A DNA stretch of 64,000 nucleotides from Streptomyces sp. JJ36 (GTDB lineage Bacteria; Actinomycetota; Actinomycetes; Streptomycetales; Streptomycetaceae), in contig NZ_JACYHE010000020.1 of assembly GCF_021696945.1 (NCBI RefSeq), positions 17,178 to 81,177 on the forward strand. Direction: 5' to 3'. How positions within the stretch are numbered: the first letter of the stretch is position 1; every line of letters begins with the position of its first letter. The position numbers were made by a program, and so were the translations under genes. Below the pieces are notes generated by a model that saw only the letters and a program-made list of their open reading frames with translations, was not told where the DNA came from and made no database searches. Positions 54,278 to 62,640 of the stretch are shown here, in pieces.

Positions 54278-55615
54278 ATGGCACGCACCCGCAACGCATC
54301 CCTTGCCCGTGCCCTTGACCAGGCGGGATGGTCACGCACGCAACTCGCGCGCGCTGTGAACCGGGCGGGCGCAGAGGCCGGGCAGCCTTTTCACTATGAC
54401 CAGTCGGCCGTCTCCCACTGGATCGGCGGCACCATGCCGAGGCCGCAGGTCAGGCCATTGATCGCCGAGGCTTTGTCCCGGCGGTTGGGAAGGCCCGTGA
54501 CGCTCGCCGAGATCGGCCTCGCATCGCCTGCGGACGACACGACGGGCAGCAGCGGTGACACTGTCGCCGACGTGCTGGACCTCGGAAGGGCAGATATGGA
54601 CCCATCTCGCAGGGGCGTGCTCTCAGCTGGTCTGTACTCGGCCGCCCTGGCAGTGCCGCTGTTCCACGACCTGGTCGGCCGGGCGGAAGCGGTTGGCACA
54701 GGGCGCACGACCCACATCGGTGCGGGCGAAGTGGAGACCGTGCGAGCCATGACGACGAAGGTGGCCGACATCCTTGACGAGCTGGGCGGCGGCCACGCCC
54801 GGCCGATGGCCGCCGCGTTCCTCGTCAACACCGTCGGCCCTTACCTGAAGGCGTCGGCGCCGGAGCCGGTCCGGCGGGACATGCGGGCCGCAGCCTCCGA
54901 CCTGGTGTATCTCACAGGGTGGATGGCCATGTACGAGCGCGACCACGGCGTCGGGCAACGCTACTACTGCAAGGCCCTGGAACTGGCCGGCGCCGCGGAC
55001 GACCACGTCACCTACTGCCGGACGCTGCGCGGGATGAGCCTGCAGGCATCCAACCTGGGCTACGGCAGCAAGGCCGCTGAGTTCGCCGACTCTGCCGCCG
55101 AAGCCGCGCCGAAGGGCGGCCCCCGACTCCGTGCGTTCCTCGCGGGCCAGCAGGCGCACGCGGCGTCGATGATCGGCGACAGGCACAAGGCGTTCGCGAA
55201 GCTACGCGAGACCGAGACTGCGCTGTCGAAAGCCGACTCACGGCGTGAGGCGATCGGTGGCTACGACGCCAGCGCCTACCACTTCCACGTGGCGCACGTG
55301 CTGTACGAAACCAAGGACCTTTCCGGGTCCATCAAGGCGATGCGGGAAGCGCTGAAGCTGCAGCCGAAGCAGGAACGGCAGGGCCGGGTGCACTTCAACG
55401 CCGTCTTGGCGCAGCGCCAGTTCGAATACGGCCACATCGAAGCCGCGTGCGAGTCCTGGACTCAGTTCCTGGACGATTACGTGATGCTGTCGACGGCGCG
55501 TGGGGACGAGCATTTCGAGACGATGCGTAGCCGCATCCGCCCGTACCGGAGGACGCGAGCGGTGCGGGAGCTCGCTGCCCGCGCTCAAGAGGTGGCCGCA
55601 TTGAAGGCGGCATAG
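54278..55615 (+). CDS. XRE-type regulator with TPR-like C-terminal domain
   Basis: 445 residues. The N-terminal helix-turn-helix is at about 5-75 (LARALDQAGWSRTQLARAVNRAG, YDQSAVSHWIGGTMPRPQVRPLIAEALSRRLGRP). The C-terminal ~300 residues are helical repeats of the TPR kind (YYCKALELAGAADDHVTYC, AAEFADSAAEA, ASMIGDRHKAFAKLRETE, IKAMREALKL). This is the architecture of Streptomyces one-component regulators and of peptide-sensing RRNPP proteins. The ATG at 54278 has GGGAG upstream. Codon bias is a little less GC-rich than in neighbours. Confidence 0.85.
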   Translation: MARTRNASLARALDQAGWSRTQLARAVNRAGAEAGQPFHYDQSAVSHWIGGTMPRPQVRPLIAEALSRRLGRPVTLAEIGLASPADDTTGSSGDTVADVLDLGRADMDPSRRGVLSAGLYSAALAVPLFHDLVGRAEAVGTGRTTHIGAGEVETVRAMTTKVADILDELGGGHARPMAAAFLVNTVGPYLKASAPEPVRRDMRAAASDLVYLTGWMAMYERDHGVGQRYYCKALELAGAADDHVTYCRTLRGMSLQASNLGYGSKAAEFADSAAEAAPKGGPRLRAFLAGQQAHAASMIGDRHKAFAKLRETETALSKADSRREAIGGYDASAYHFHVAHVLYETKDLSGSIKAMREALKLQPKQERQGRVHFNAVLAQRQFEYGHIEAACESWTQFLDDYVMLSTARGDEHFETMRSRIRPYRRTRAVRELAARAQEVAALKAA

Positions 55616-55700
55616 AACTGGCTCCCGGCTGTCGGGCGCCAGGAGCCGTTCACACCGTACCGCAAGAGCGCCGCTGCGGCTGGGCTTCGACACCCAGAAG

Positions 55701-55742
55701 GCGCCCCCTGCCGCCGGCCGCGTGGGCCAGGGCAGGGGGCGC
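55701..55742. terminator. Bidirectional hairpin terminator
   Basis: GCGCCCCCTGCC pairs with GGCAGGGGGCGC across an 18-base loop, between the XRE gene (plus) and the phage-like remnant (minus). Confidence 0.7.
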
Positions 55743-55754
55743 TCATCGGGTACG

Positions 55755-55959
55755 TCAGCTCGTCAGGTACTGCACCAGGAAGCCGGCCAGCGTCGCCAGC
55801 ACCGCCAGCCCGCCGAGGCCCATCCACACCCGCTTGCGGACGTCGTCCACGTCGGAGCTCACCGCGGCCACCTGGTCCCGGGTATCGCGGTGACTCTTGT
55901 CGATGTGCAGCCGCAGCTCTGCGACGTGCGCAGTCGCGTGAGTCGATGCGGGCGGTCAT
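55755..55959 (-). pseudogene. Frameshifted phage-like small membrane protein
   Basis: From the ATG at 55959 the frame gives MTARIDSR and then goes out of phase. The following frame reads AHVAELRLHIDKSHRDTRDQV, SSDVDDVRKRVWMGLGGLAVLATLAGFLVQYLTS, with a stop at 55755. A charged coiled-coil followed by one C-terminal membrane span is typical of small phage membrane or holin-associated proteins (DUF2746-like). The phase change falls at about 55939-55945. Probably a prophage relic. Confidence 0.55.
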
Positions 55960-56208
55960 GTCGGCGTCGCGGCCCGGACGGTCGAAGAAGGTCGGCTTCC
56001 GCCAAGGGCTGCCGCTCCGGGGCGCTACGTACGCGGCCACTGCAGAGCAGCGCGCCCCGGAGCCGGTGTGTCCCCCGCAGGGCGCGGGCCACGGGGCGTC
56101 GTGCGGGGCCCGGGGCACCGTACGGACTCGGCGAAGCCTGACCAGGCTCGACCCACGGTGTGACTGCGCTCCCGAGCGGACGGGATCACCGCCGCGGTCA
56201 GCGCGCGG

Positions 56209-56499
56209 ATGGTGGAGAGTTCCGCCGACCCCGGCCTACCGGAGCGGCGGCAAGAGCGGCCGCACCCGGTCAAGCGCCCGAAGGGCAAGGGCCACAGCGG
56301 GGCGGAGAAGCCGGCCGACACCGCACTCGCCCGACTCCGGCCACCTGTCGAGCGGGCGTTCGCCGCGCTGAAACGCTGGCGCGTACGGGACACCGTTCGC
56401 ATCAGCCCGAACCGCGTCACCGCACTCCGGCATGCGGTCTTCGCGATCCACCGGAAACGATCTTCACTCGCAGCGAGGTGGACCAGAACGGTTCACTGA
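56209..56499 (+). pseudogene. IS5-family transposase 3' remnant
   Basis: About 97 codons of the C-terminal end of a transposase: PHPVKRPKGKGHSGAEK, TALARLRPPVERAFAALKRWRV, VRISPNRVTALRHAVFAI. The Glu in PPVERAFA is the last acidic residue of the DDE triad; the first two are missing. The upstream 50 bases are out of frame with it. No terminal repeats recognised. Confidence 0.75.
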
Positions 56500-56677
56500 A
56501 GCTCCGCCATCGTGAAGTGGCTGGTCAGCGAGGTGGTGTGACCGCGTTTCGGGGTGCTCGTGCTGGTCGTGGGCGGCAGTCTGTGTCGTAGAGGGCCGGG
56601 CGGGGTGGTGCCGCCCGATGAGTTCACCGGCTTCGAACGGTCTACCCAGCGACACGACCGTTCTCGACAGGAGTGCC

Positions 56678-57046
56678 ATGTCGACCATCCAGCCAGTGAT
56701 CCTCACTGCCGACCATGACGTTCTGCTCGGCTTCTATGCGAAATTGTTCGGCGCTGAGGAGGTCTTCCGGGTACCGGAGGAAGGCCCGGTCTTCTACCTC
56801 GGCTTGCGCATCGGCGACACCGACCTCGGGCTGGTGGCCAAGGCGGACCCGGGGGACCGAGAGGCGTCGCGGATCCTGCTCAGTATCGGTGTCGACGACG
56901 TCGATGAGACGCTCGGCCGGGTGGAGGCGCTGGGCGGCTCGGTCAGCAGCGGCCCCAACGACATGCCGTGGGGACAGCGCGTCGCCCACATCCGGGACCC
57001 TGACGGCAACCCGGTGAACCTCACTCAGCCGATCCCGGCCCGGTGA
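56678..57046 (+). CDS. VOC-family (glyoxalase/bleomycin-resistance fold) protein
   Basis: 122 residues: ILTADHDVLLGFYAKLFGAEEVFRV, FYLGLRIGDTDLGLVA, SIGVDDVDETLGRVEALGG, MPWGQRVAHIRDPDGNPVNLTQP. The last segment is the VOC signature. The ATG at 56678 follows AGGAG. Enzyme or binding protein; ligand unknown. Confidence 0.9.
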   Translation: MSTIQPVILTADHDVLLGFYAKLFGAEEVFRVPEEGPVFYLGLRIGDTDLGLVAKADPGDREASRILLSIGVDDVDETLGRVEALGGSVSSGPNDMPWGQRVAHIRDPDGNPVNLTQPIPAR

Positions 57047-57070
57047 CGCTGTTCCGGGGCCCCGGGCACC

Positions 57071-57880
57071 ATGGACGGTATGCAGGCGAACGGAGGCCGT
57101 GCTCGGGAGGATCTGCTGCACTGGCGAGGGGAACTCGCGGAGCTCGTCGCGGCTGTGCGGAGAAGCGGACCGGCCCGGAGCTCCGTCAGGTTCGACCGCG
57201 GCCATGCCGCGCAGGCAGTGCGCAGGGTCCTCACGGGGGACGTCGCCCCGGAGGAACTGGTCGCCTGGGCGCAGGCGGTGCACTTCGAGGAGGACGTGGA
57301 GGCGGCAGAGGGGGACGAGGACCTGCTGACGCGGTTCCTCTTCGAGGTGTCCTCGCCGGAGCTGTTCGCACCGCTCACCGATGCTCTGTGCCGGCGGTGG
57401 CTGGACGATCTGGACCCCGTCGAGGCTCGCCGAGCCTCGTCCCGTACGTCCCGAGGAGGAGTCGTCGTGAGCGAAGCGCCGTCGTACCGGATCGAGCCGG
57501 TCGGGTATGTGGAGTCGCCGCTGAGTGAGCGGCGGGACGCGCCCAAGCAGGGGTTCGAGGGCGCCCCCGACACCTGGCTGGTCTTCCGGCCGGAGGTCGG
57601 GGAGGCGCTGCGCGATCTCCGGGCCGGGGACGAGGTGTACGTGCTGACCTGGCTCCACCAGGCGGACCGTGGCGTCCTCCGGGTGCATCCCCGGGACGAC
57701 CCGGAGCAGCCGGAGCGGGGCGTGTTCGGCACCCGTTCGCCGGACCGGCCGAACCCCGTCGGTCTGCACCGGGTGCGGATCGCCGCCGTGGACGGCCTGC
57801 GCCTGCGGGTGCACGACCTGGAGGCGATCGACGGTACGCCGTTGGTGGACGTCAAGCCGTTGCTGCGCGGGGAGCGGTAG
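57071..57880 (+). CDS. TrmO (TsaA-type) tRNA m6t6A methyltransferase with extra N-terminal domain
   Basis: 269 residues in one open frame. Residues 133-269 form a complete actinobacterial TrmO: SYRIEPVGYVESPL, QGFEGAPDTWLVF, VLTWLHQADRGVL, the hallmark FGTRSPDRPNPVGLHRV and DLEAIDGTPLVDVKP. TrmO N6-methylates t6A37 of tRNA-Thr using SAM. Residues 1-132 (LLHWRGELAELVAAV, AVHFEEDVEAAEGDEDLLTRFLFEVSSPELFAPL) resemble a separate short Streptomyces protein of unknown function. A strong GAGGAGGAG precedes the in-frame GTG at 57467, so TrmO may also be made alone. Confidence 0.8.
   Translation: MDGMQANGGRAREDLLHWRGELAELVAAVRRSGPARSSVRFDRGHAAQAVRRVLTGDVAPEELVAWAQAVHFEEDVEAAEGDEDLLTRFLFEVSSPELFAPLTDALCRRWLDDLDPVEARRASSRTSRGGVVVSEAPSYRIEPVGYVESPLSERRDAPKQGFEGAPDTWLVFRPEVGEALRDLRAGDEVYVLTWLHQADRGVLRVHPRDDPEQPERGVFGTRSPDRPNPVGLHRVRIAAVDGLRLRVHDLEAIDGTPLVDVKPLLRGER
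57451..57469 (+). promoter_or_regulatory. Internal ribosome site and GTG within the trmO frame
   Basis: CCGAGGAGGAGTCGTCGTGA carries GAGGAGGAG at good distance before the GTG at 57467-57469, which begins MSEAPSYRIEP, the normal TrmO start. It suggests two once-separate genes that have lost the stop between them, or two products from one frame. Confidence 0.6.
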
Positions 57881-58291
57881 GCCGGCCTGCGGCCTCCGGT
57901 CCGGCCTGCGTCCTCGGCCGGTGGGTACGGAGACCCGCGGGCCGGGCCGCGCACCCGGCGGTCGCGTGCGCTCCCCATGGGCACGGGCGCTCCGCGAGGC
58001 GGTGGGACTCGGTGTGACGGCGGGAGCACCCGGAGTCATGGCCCGCCCCGGCCCCGCGCGGGCGGCGCCTCCGCGTCCGACGACCCCGCCCCGGTGCCCG
58101 TCCCGGGCAGCCGGGCGCTCCCGCCGGGGCGGGGGACCCCGGCCCTCTACACTGGGGGCGGAATCGCGTGGACGGCCGCGAGCTCATTGGCGCCGGCCGG
58201 CGATCGCCGGGCCCCGAGGGTCCCCGCCGGCCGAGGTTCCCAGACGGCGCTGGCCGCACTGTGAAGAATTGCTCAGGAAGGGTGTGTCGGC
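57881..58291. other. Intergenic and leader of the valyl-tRNA synthetase gene
   Basis: 410 bases without a supported gene. TACACT at 58148-58153 may be a -10 box for the synthetase gene, leaving a leader of about 130 bases. I searched it for a T-box (conserved TGGNACC, specifier loop) and found none. Confidence 0.4.
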
Positions 58292-60925
58292 GTGACGCGC
58301 TACGGGTCTCCGCTCCCGGAGAAGCCTTCGTTGGAGGACCTCGAGACGAAGTGGTCCACGTTCTGGAGCGAGGCCGCCGTGTTCCGGTTCGTACGGCCGG
58401 GCAAGCGCGAGGACGTCTTCTCCGTCGACACCCCGCCGCCGACGGTCAGCGGCTCGCTGCACGTGGGTCACGTCTTCAGCTACACGCACACCGACATCGT
58501 GGCGCGCTTCCAGCGGATGCGCGGCAAGCACGTCTTCTACCCGATGGGCTGGGACGACAACGGTCTGCCCACCGAGCGCCGGGTGCAGAACTACTACGGC
58601 GTGCGCTGCGACCCCTCGCTCCCCTACGACCCGGACTTCACCCCGCCGGTGCCGGTGTCCGAGCGCACCGGCAAGGACAAGAAGGCGCCCGCGGTCCACA
58701 TCTCCCGGCGGAACTTCGTCGAGCTGTGCGAGCAGCTCACCCAGGAGGACGAGGGGATCTTCGAGCAGCTCTGGCGGAAGCTGGGGCTCTCGGTCGACTG
58801 GTCCACGACGTACACCACCATCGGCCGGGACGCGCAGCGGCTGTCGCAGGCCGCGTTCCTGCGTGAGCTGCGGCGCGGCGAGGCGTACCAGTACGAGGCG
58901 CCCACGATGTGGGACGTGACCTTCCAGACCGCGGTGGCGAACGCCGAGGTGGTGGAGAAGGAGGTCACGGGGCACTACCACGGTGTCGCGTTCCGGAGCG
59001 TCGCGGCCGGTGGGGCCGACGGGTCCGGCGGGACCGGCGAGGACGCCGGCGAGATCGTGCACATCGAGACCACCCGTCCGGAGCTGCTGCCGGCCTGTGT
59101 GGCGCTGGTGGCGCACCCGGAGGACGCCCGTTATCAGAAGCTTTTCGGCACCGAGGTCGTCTCCCCGCTCTTCGGGGTGCGGGTGCCGGTCGTGGCGCAC
59201 GAGGCCGCGGACCCGGAGAAGGGCACCGGCATCGCCATGGTCTGCACCTTCGGTGACATGACGGACGTGCAGTGGTGGCGTGAGTTCCGGCTGCCGACCC
59301 GCCCGGTCGTCGGCCGGAACGGCCGGATGCTCCAGGTGGACTTCGCCGAGCTGCCGACCGGCACCCCGGAGCAGGCGCAGGAGGTGTACGACAAGGTCAC
59401 CGGGAAGACGGTGCACACCGCCCGGGAGATCGTCGTGGACGAGCTGCGCTCGGCGGGCGCCCTGATCGGCGAGCCGAAGCAGACGACGCGCGCGGTCAAG
59501 TTCTACGAGAAGGGCGACCGGCCGCTGGAGATCGTCAGCAGCCGGCAGTGGTTCATCCGTACCCAGGACATCAAGGACAAGCTGCTCGCCCGGGGTGCCG
59601 AGCTGGAGTGGCATCCGCCGTACATGAAGTCCCGGTACGACGACTGGACGCGCGGGCTGAACGCCGACTGGCTGATCAGCCGCCAGCGCTTCTTCGGCGT
59701 GCCGTTCCCGGTCTGGTACCCGCTGGACGCGGAGGGGCAGCCGCAGTACGAGGAGCCGGTCCTCCCCGAGGAGGCGCAGCTCCCCGTCGACCCGTCCAGC
59801 GACTGCCCCGCGGGCTACACCGAGGAGCAGCGCGGGGAACCCGGCGGCTTCCTGGGGGAGCCGGACGTCATGGACACCTGGGCGACGTCCTCGCTGAGCC
59901 CGCAGCTCGCCTGCGGCTGGCTGGACGACCCGGAGCTGTTCGCGCAGACGTTCCCCATGGACCTGCGCCCGCAGGGCCACGACATCATCCGGACCTGGCT
60001 GTTCACCACGGTCGTGCGGTCGCAGCTGGAGCACAAGGAGCTGCCGTGGCGGAACGCCACGCTCTCCGGCTGGATCCTGGACCCGGACCGGAAGAAGATG
60101 TCCAAGTCCCAGGGGAACGTCGTCACTCCGGAGCACCTGCTGGACCAGTACGGCGCGGACGCCGTGCGGTACTGGGCCGCCAGCGGCCGGCCGGGCACCG
60201 ACACGGCCTTCGACCCGCAGCAGATGAAGATCGGCCGCAGGCTGGCCACCAAGCTGCTGAACGCGAGCAAGTTCGTGCTCTCGCTGCCCGCGCCCGCCGC
60301 GGGCGCGGAGGTGACGGAGACCTTCGACCGGGCGCTGCTGACCTCGCTTTCCTCGGTGGTCACGCAGGCCACGGAGGCCCTGGAGGGCTTCGACTACACC
60401 GCCGCGCTGGAGCGGGTCGAACGGTTCTTCTGGTTCTTCTGCGACGACTACCTGGAGCTGGTCAAGGAGCGCGCCTACGGGCGGGCCGGGGAGCCGGCCG
60501 GCAGCGAGTCGGCGCGCCGCACGCTGCGGCTGGCGCTGGACGTGCTGATCCGGCTGTTCGCGCCGGTGCTGCCGTACGCGTGCGAGGAGACCTGGTCCTG
60601 GGCGCACGAGGAGTCGGTGCACGTGGCGGCGTGGCCGACGCGGGAGGAGATCGCCGCGGTGGCGGCGGACGGCGACCCGGAGCTCGTGGACGTGGCGAGC
60701 GCGGCGATCGCCGCCATCCGTAAGGCCAAGTCCTCCGCGAAGGTGTCCATGCGGGCGGAGGTCGCCCGGGTGGTCGTCGAGGCGCCGGAGGCGGTCCTGG
60801 AGAAGGTGCGGGTCGTCAGCGGCGACCTGCGGGACGCCGGCAAGGTCGCGGAGATGGAGTACCGCGCGGACGAGCAGGCGGAGCTCTCGGTCACCGCGGA
60901 GCTGAACGCGCAGCAGAGCGACTGA
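58292..60925 (+). CDS. valS: Valyl-tRNA synthetase, archaeal type
   Basis: 877 residues. Class I motifs are HVGH (about 57-60) and KMSKS (about 602-606). The CP1 editing domain includes ETTRPELLPACVALVAHPED. The segment PMGWDDNGLPTERRVQ is the form of archaeal and some bacterial (e.g. Rickettsia-like) ValRS, whereas ordinary bacterial ValRS has a GTDHAGIATQ-like sequence here. The C-terminal coiled-coil arm of bacterial ValRS also appears absent. Streptomyces normally carry a bacterial-type valS beside folC, so this may be a second enzyme. GTG at 58292 with AGGAAGGG upstream. Confidence 0.93.
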   Translation: MTRYGSPLPEKPSLEDLETKWSTFWSEAAVFRFVRPGKREDVFSVDTPPPTVSGSLHVGHVFSYTHTDIVARFQRMRGKHVFYPMGWDDNGLPTERRVQNYYGVRCDPSLPYDPDFTPPVPVSERTGKDKKAPAVHISRRNFVELCEQLTQEDEGIFEQLWRKLGLSVDWSTTYTTIGRDAQRLSQAAFLRELRRGEAYQYEAPTMWDVTFQTAVANAEVVEKEVTGHYHGVAFRSVAAGGADGSGGTGEDAGEIVHIETTRPELLPACVALVAHPEDARYQKLFGTEVVSPLFGVRVPVVAHEAADPEKGTGIAMVCTFGDMTDVQWWREFRLPTRPVVGRNGRMLQVDFAELPTGTPEQAQEVYDKVTGKTVHTAREIVVDELRSAGALIGEPKQTTRAVKFYEKGDRPLEIVSSRQWFIRTQDIKDKLLARGAELEWHPPYMKSRYDDWTRGLNADWLISRQRFFGVPFPVWYPLDAEGQPQYEEPVLPEEAQLPVDPSSDCPAGYTEEQRGEPGGFLGEPDVMDTWATSSLSPQLACGWLDDPELFAQTFPMDLRPQGHDIIRTWLFTTVVRSQLEHKELPWRNATLSGWILDPDRKKMSKSQGNVVTPEHLLDQYGADAVRYWAASGRPGTDTAFDPQQMKIGRRLATKLLNASKFVLSLPAPAAGAEVTETFDRALLTSLSSVVTQATEALEGFDYTAALERVERFFWFFCDDYLELVKERAYGRAGEPAGSESARRTLRLALDVLIRLFAPVLPYACEETWSWAHEESVHVAAWPTREEIAAVAADGDPELVDVASAAIAAIRKAKSSAKVSMRAEVARVVVEAPEAVLEKVRVVSGDLRDAGKVAEMEYRADEQAELSVTAELNAQQSD

Positions 60926-61336
60926 GCCGCCGCCGCGGTGGCGGCGGCTCCGTGGAGCACTGCCCCGCGGTACGGGCCGGTGCCGGGGGCTGCGGCCCCG
61001 GGCCGGCGGCCCGTCCTGGGCCACGCCCGGCACGCCGGGCGGGGCCGCGCCCGGTCGGCCAGGTACGGGCCCGGTATGGGCGCGGCCTGCGCCCTGCCCG
61101 GCGCCGGGCGCTGCCGGGCACCCTGCGCCGGGGCCTGTCCGGGGCCGCAGCCCCGGCTTAGGACCGCCGGCGAGGAGGGGTGTCCGTCAGCGTGGCCGGT
61201 GCGACCGCACTGAGTCCGCGGTGTCGCAACCCGCGAGGACCGGTCCCGGTGAGGGCGGCGGAGTGCGGGGCCCGTCCCGGCGTCGGCGGCCGGGGTGGCG
61301 CGCGTTCGTGCGCGCGGCGGCCCCGCGGCGGCGGGG
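60926..61336. other. Intergenic, no supported gene
   Basis: 410 bases between convergent genes, very GC-rich with several short dyads (for example GCCCGGCGCCGGGC near 61096) that could act as terminators for valS and the AraC gene. Confidence 0.45.
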
Positions 61337-62293
61337 TCAGCGGCTCGCGTGGCGCATGTCGCGGGGGCTGACGCCGTAGCGCCGCCGGAAGGCGGTGCTC
61401 AGCGCGCTCGCGGAGGAGAAGCCGGAGGCGTGCGCGAGGTCCGTCACCGAGAGGTGGTCGTACGCGCGGCACTGCAGCCGTTCCCGCACGAGCCGCAGCC
61501 GTTCCTCGCGGATCAGTTCCCGGGGCGTGGTGCCGACGCGTTGCAGGGCGAGCTGCACCTGGCGCAGCGACCAGCCCAGCGCCCGGGCCGTGGAGGCGCC
61601 GGTCAGCCCGGGGTCGGCCGCGTGTGCGCGGACGAAGCGGCGTACCAGCGCCTCCACCTCGGCCAGTTGCCCCGGGGCGTCGGGCCGGTCGTCGCCCACG
61701 GCGAGCATGCAGAGCAGTTCGGCGACGCGGTCGGAGACGGCGTCGAACTCGGCGTCGCTGAGCTCGTCCCGCTCCTCGTAGAGGCCGCCCAGCATGGTGC
61801 CCACCACCCGGCCGAGTCCGCGGCTCAGGTCCAGTCCGGTCGCCAGCGGGGACTTGCGGTTCAGCGGCTCGTCGATCTCGCGCGCGGGGATGGTGAGGAT
61901 GAACGCCCGGGTGCCGGCTTCCTGCAGGCACTCGAACGGGGCGCCGAAGGTGACCAGCCCGGCGGTGCGCGGCTCCAGCCGCGCCTCCTGCCCGTCCTGG
62001 CGCAGGGTGAGCGAGCCCTGGAGCGGGAGCAGCAGCCGGTAGTCCTCGTCCGGGTCCTGCCGGACGTGCCGCGTGGTGCGCGTGTAGGTGATCTCGTCCG
62101 ACCAGAAGCGGACGAGCTGGTAGGCACCGGTGTGCTGCCGCACGGTGCTGCCGTGGAAGTCGTCGTTGCGCGCGTAGCGGTAGTCCATCCGGGACTGGTA
62201 GTCGCCGATGTGCTCCCGCCAGTACTCGGCCCGCTCACGCGGCGCCACGCTCCCCGTCGACAACGATTCCACGCTGTACGTTCCCGCGGGCAC
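61337..62293 (-). CDS. AraC-family transcriptional regulator
   Basis: 318 residues. The N-terminal cupin-like sensor domain (AraC_binding_2 type: AEYWREHIGDYQSRMDYR, TTRHVRQDPDEDYRLLLPLQGS) is followed by two HTH motifs from about residue 215 (GLTGASTARALGWSLRQVQLALQRVG; LSVTDLAHASGFSSASALSTAFRRRYGVSPRDMR). The GTG at 62293 follows GAGGGGG; an in-frame upstream extension lacks similarity. Target unknown; divergent from the sensor kinase gene, so it could control it. Confidence 0.9.
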   Translation of the reverse strand: MPAGTYSVESLSTGSVAPRERAEYWREHIGDYQSRMDYRYARNDDFHGSTVRQHTGAYQLVRFWSDEITYTRTTRHVRQDPDEDYRLLLPLQGSLTLRQDGQEARLEPRTAGLVTFGAPFECLQEAGTRAFILTIPAREIDEPLNRKSPLATGLDLSRGLGRVVGTMLGGLYEERDELSDAEFDAVSDRVAELLCMLAVGDDRPDAPGQLAEVEALVRRFVRAHAADPGLTGASTARALGWSLRQVQLALQRVGTTPRELIREERLRLVRERLQCRAYDHLSVTDLAHASGFSSASALSTAFRRRYGVSPRDMRHASR

Positions 62294-62640
62294 CGGAACC
62301 CCCTCGGCCGCAGTCGGGTGCAATGGGACAGAGATACGGAGATCGGGACGGAGACAGGGACGGGCAGGCGACCCGGGGTCGGCCGGCGGTCCAACCAACC
62401 CGCAGGTCGGGGCTGTTGAGCAAGCAGCCTAGTACACCGCGTACCGTTCCGGGGACTCCCCGTGCCCGGTCGCCCGGTGCGGGATGCGCCCCCGGACGCG
62501 CCGCGAGGTGCGCCGACTGCGCCCGGCGTGCGCCCCCGGGCAACTTCCGTGCGTGTGGGCGAAAGCACGCCCGTGGACGGCCGCCTACCGTCGGGCGCCC
62601 GCCACCTCCCCGCCCGTCCCCGACGAGGACTTCCCACCCC
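62294..62640. other. Divergent promoter region
   Basis: 347 bases between the AraC gene (minus) and the kinase-like gene (plus). TACTAG on the minus strand (about 62429-62434) is a possible -10 box for the AraC gene; nothing clear for the plus side. No gene seen. Confidence 0.4.

Noticed and set aside
52388..56700. attL/attR direct repeat of the tRNA-Lys 3' end
   Set aside because: I looked for a second copy of the T-arm/acceptor sequence to the right and saw none; only an inference of an old island remains.
58140..58291. T-box riboswitch before valS
   Set aside because: No T-box consensus, specifier loop or terminator/antiterminator pair could be drawn in the leader.
58184..61033. A 949-codon minus-strand frame opposite the valyl-tRNA synthetase gene
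   Set aside because: Composition (His/Arg/Val/Leu runs) is the usual antisense shadow of a GC-rich gene, and the plus strand encodes a full class I synthetase.
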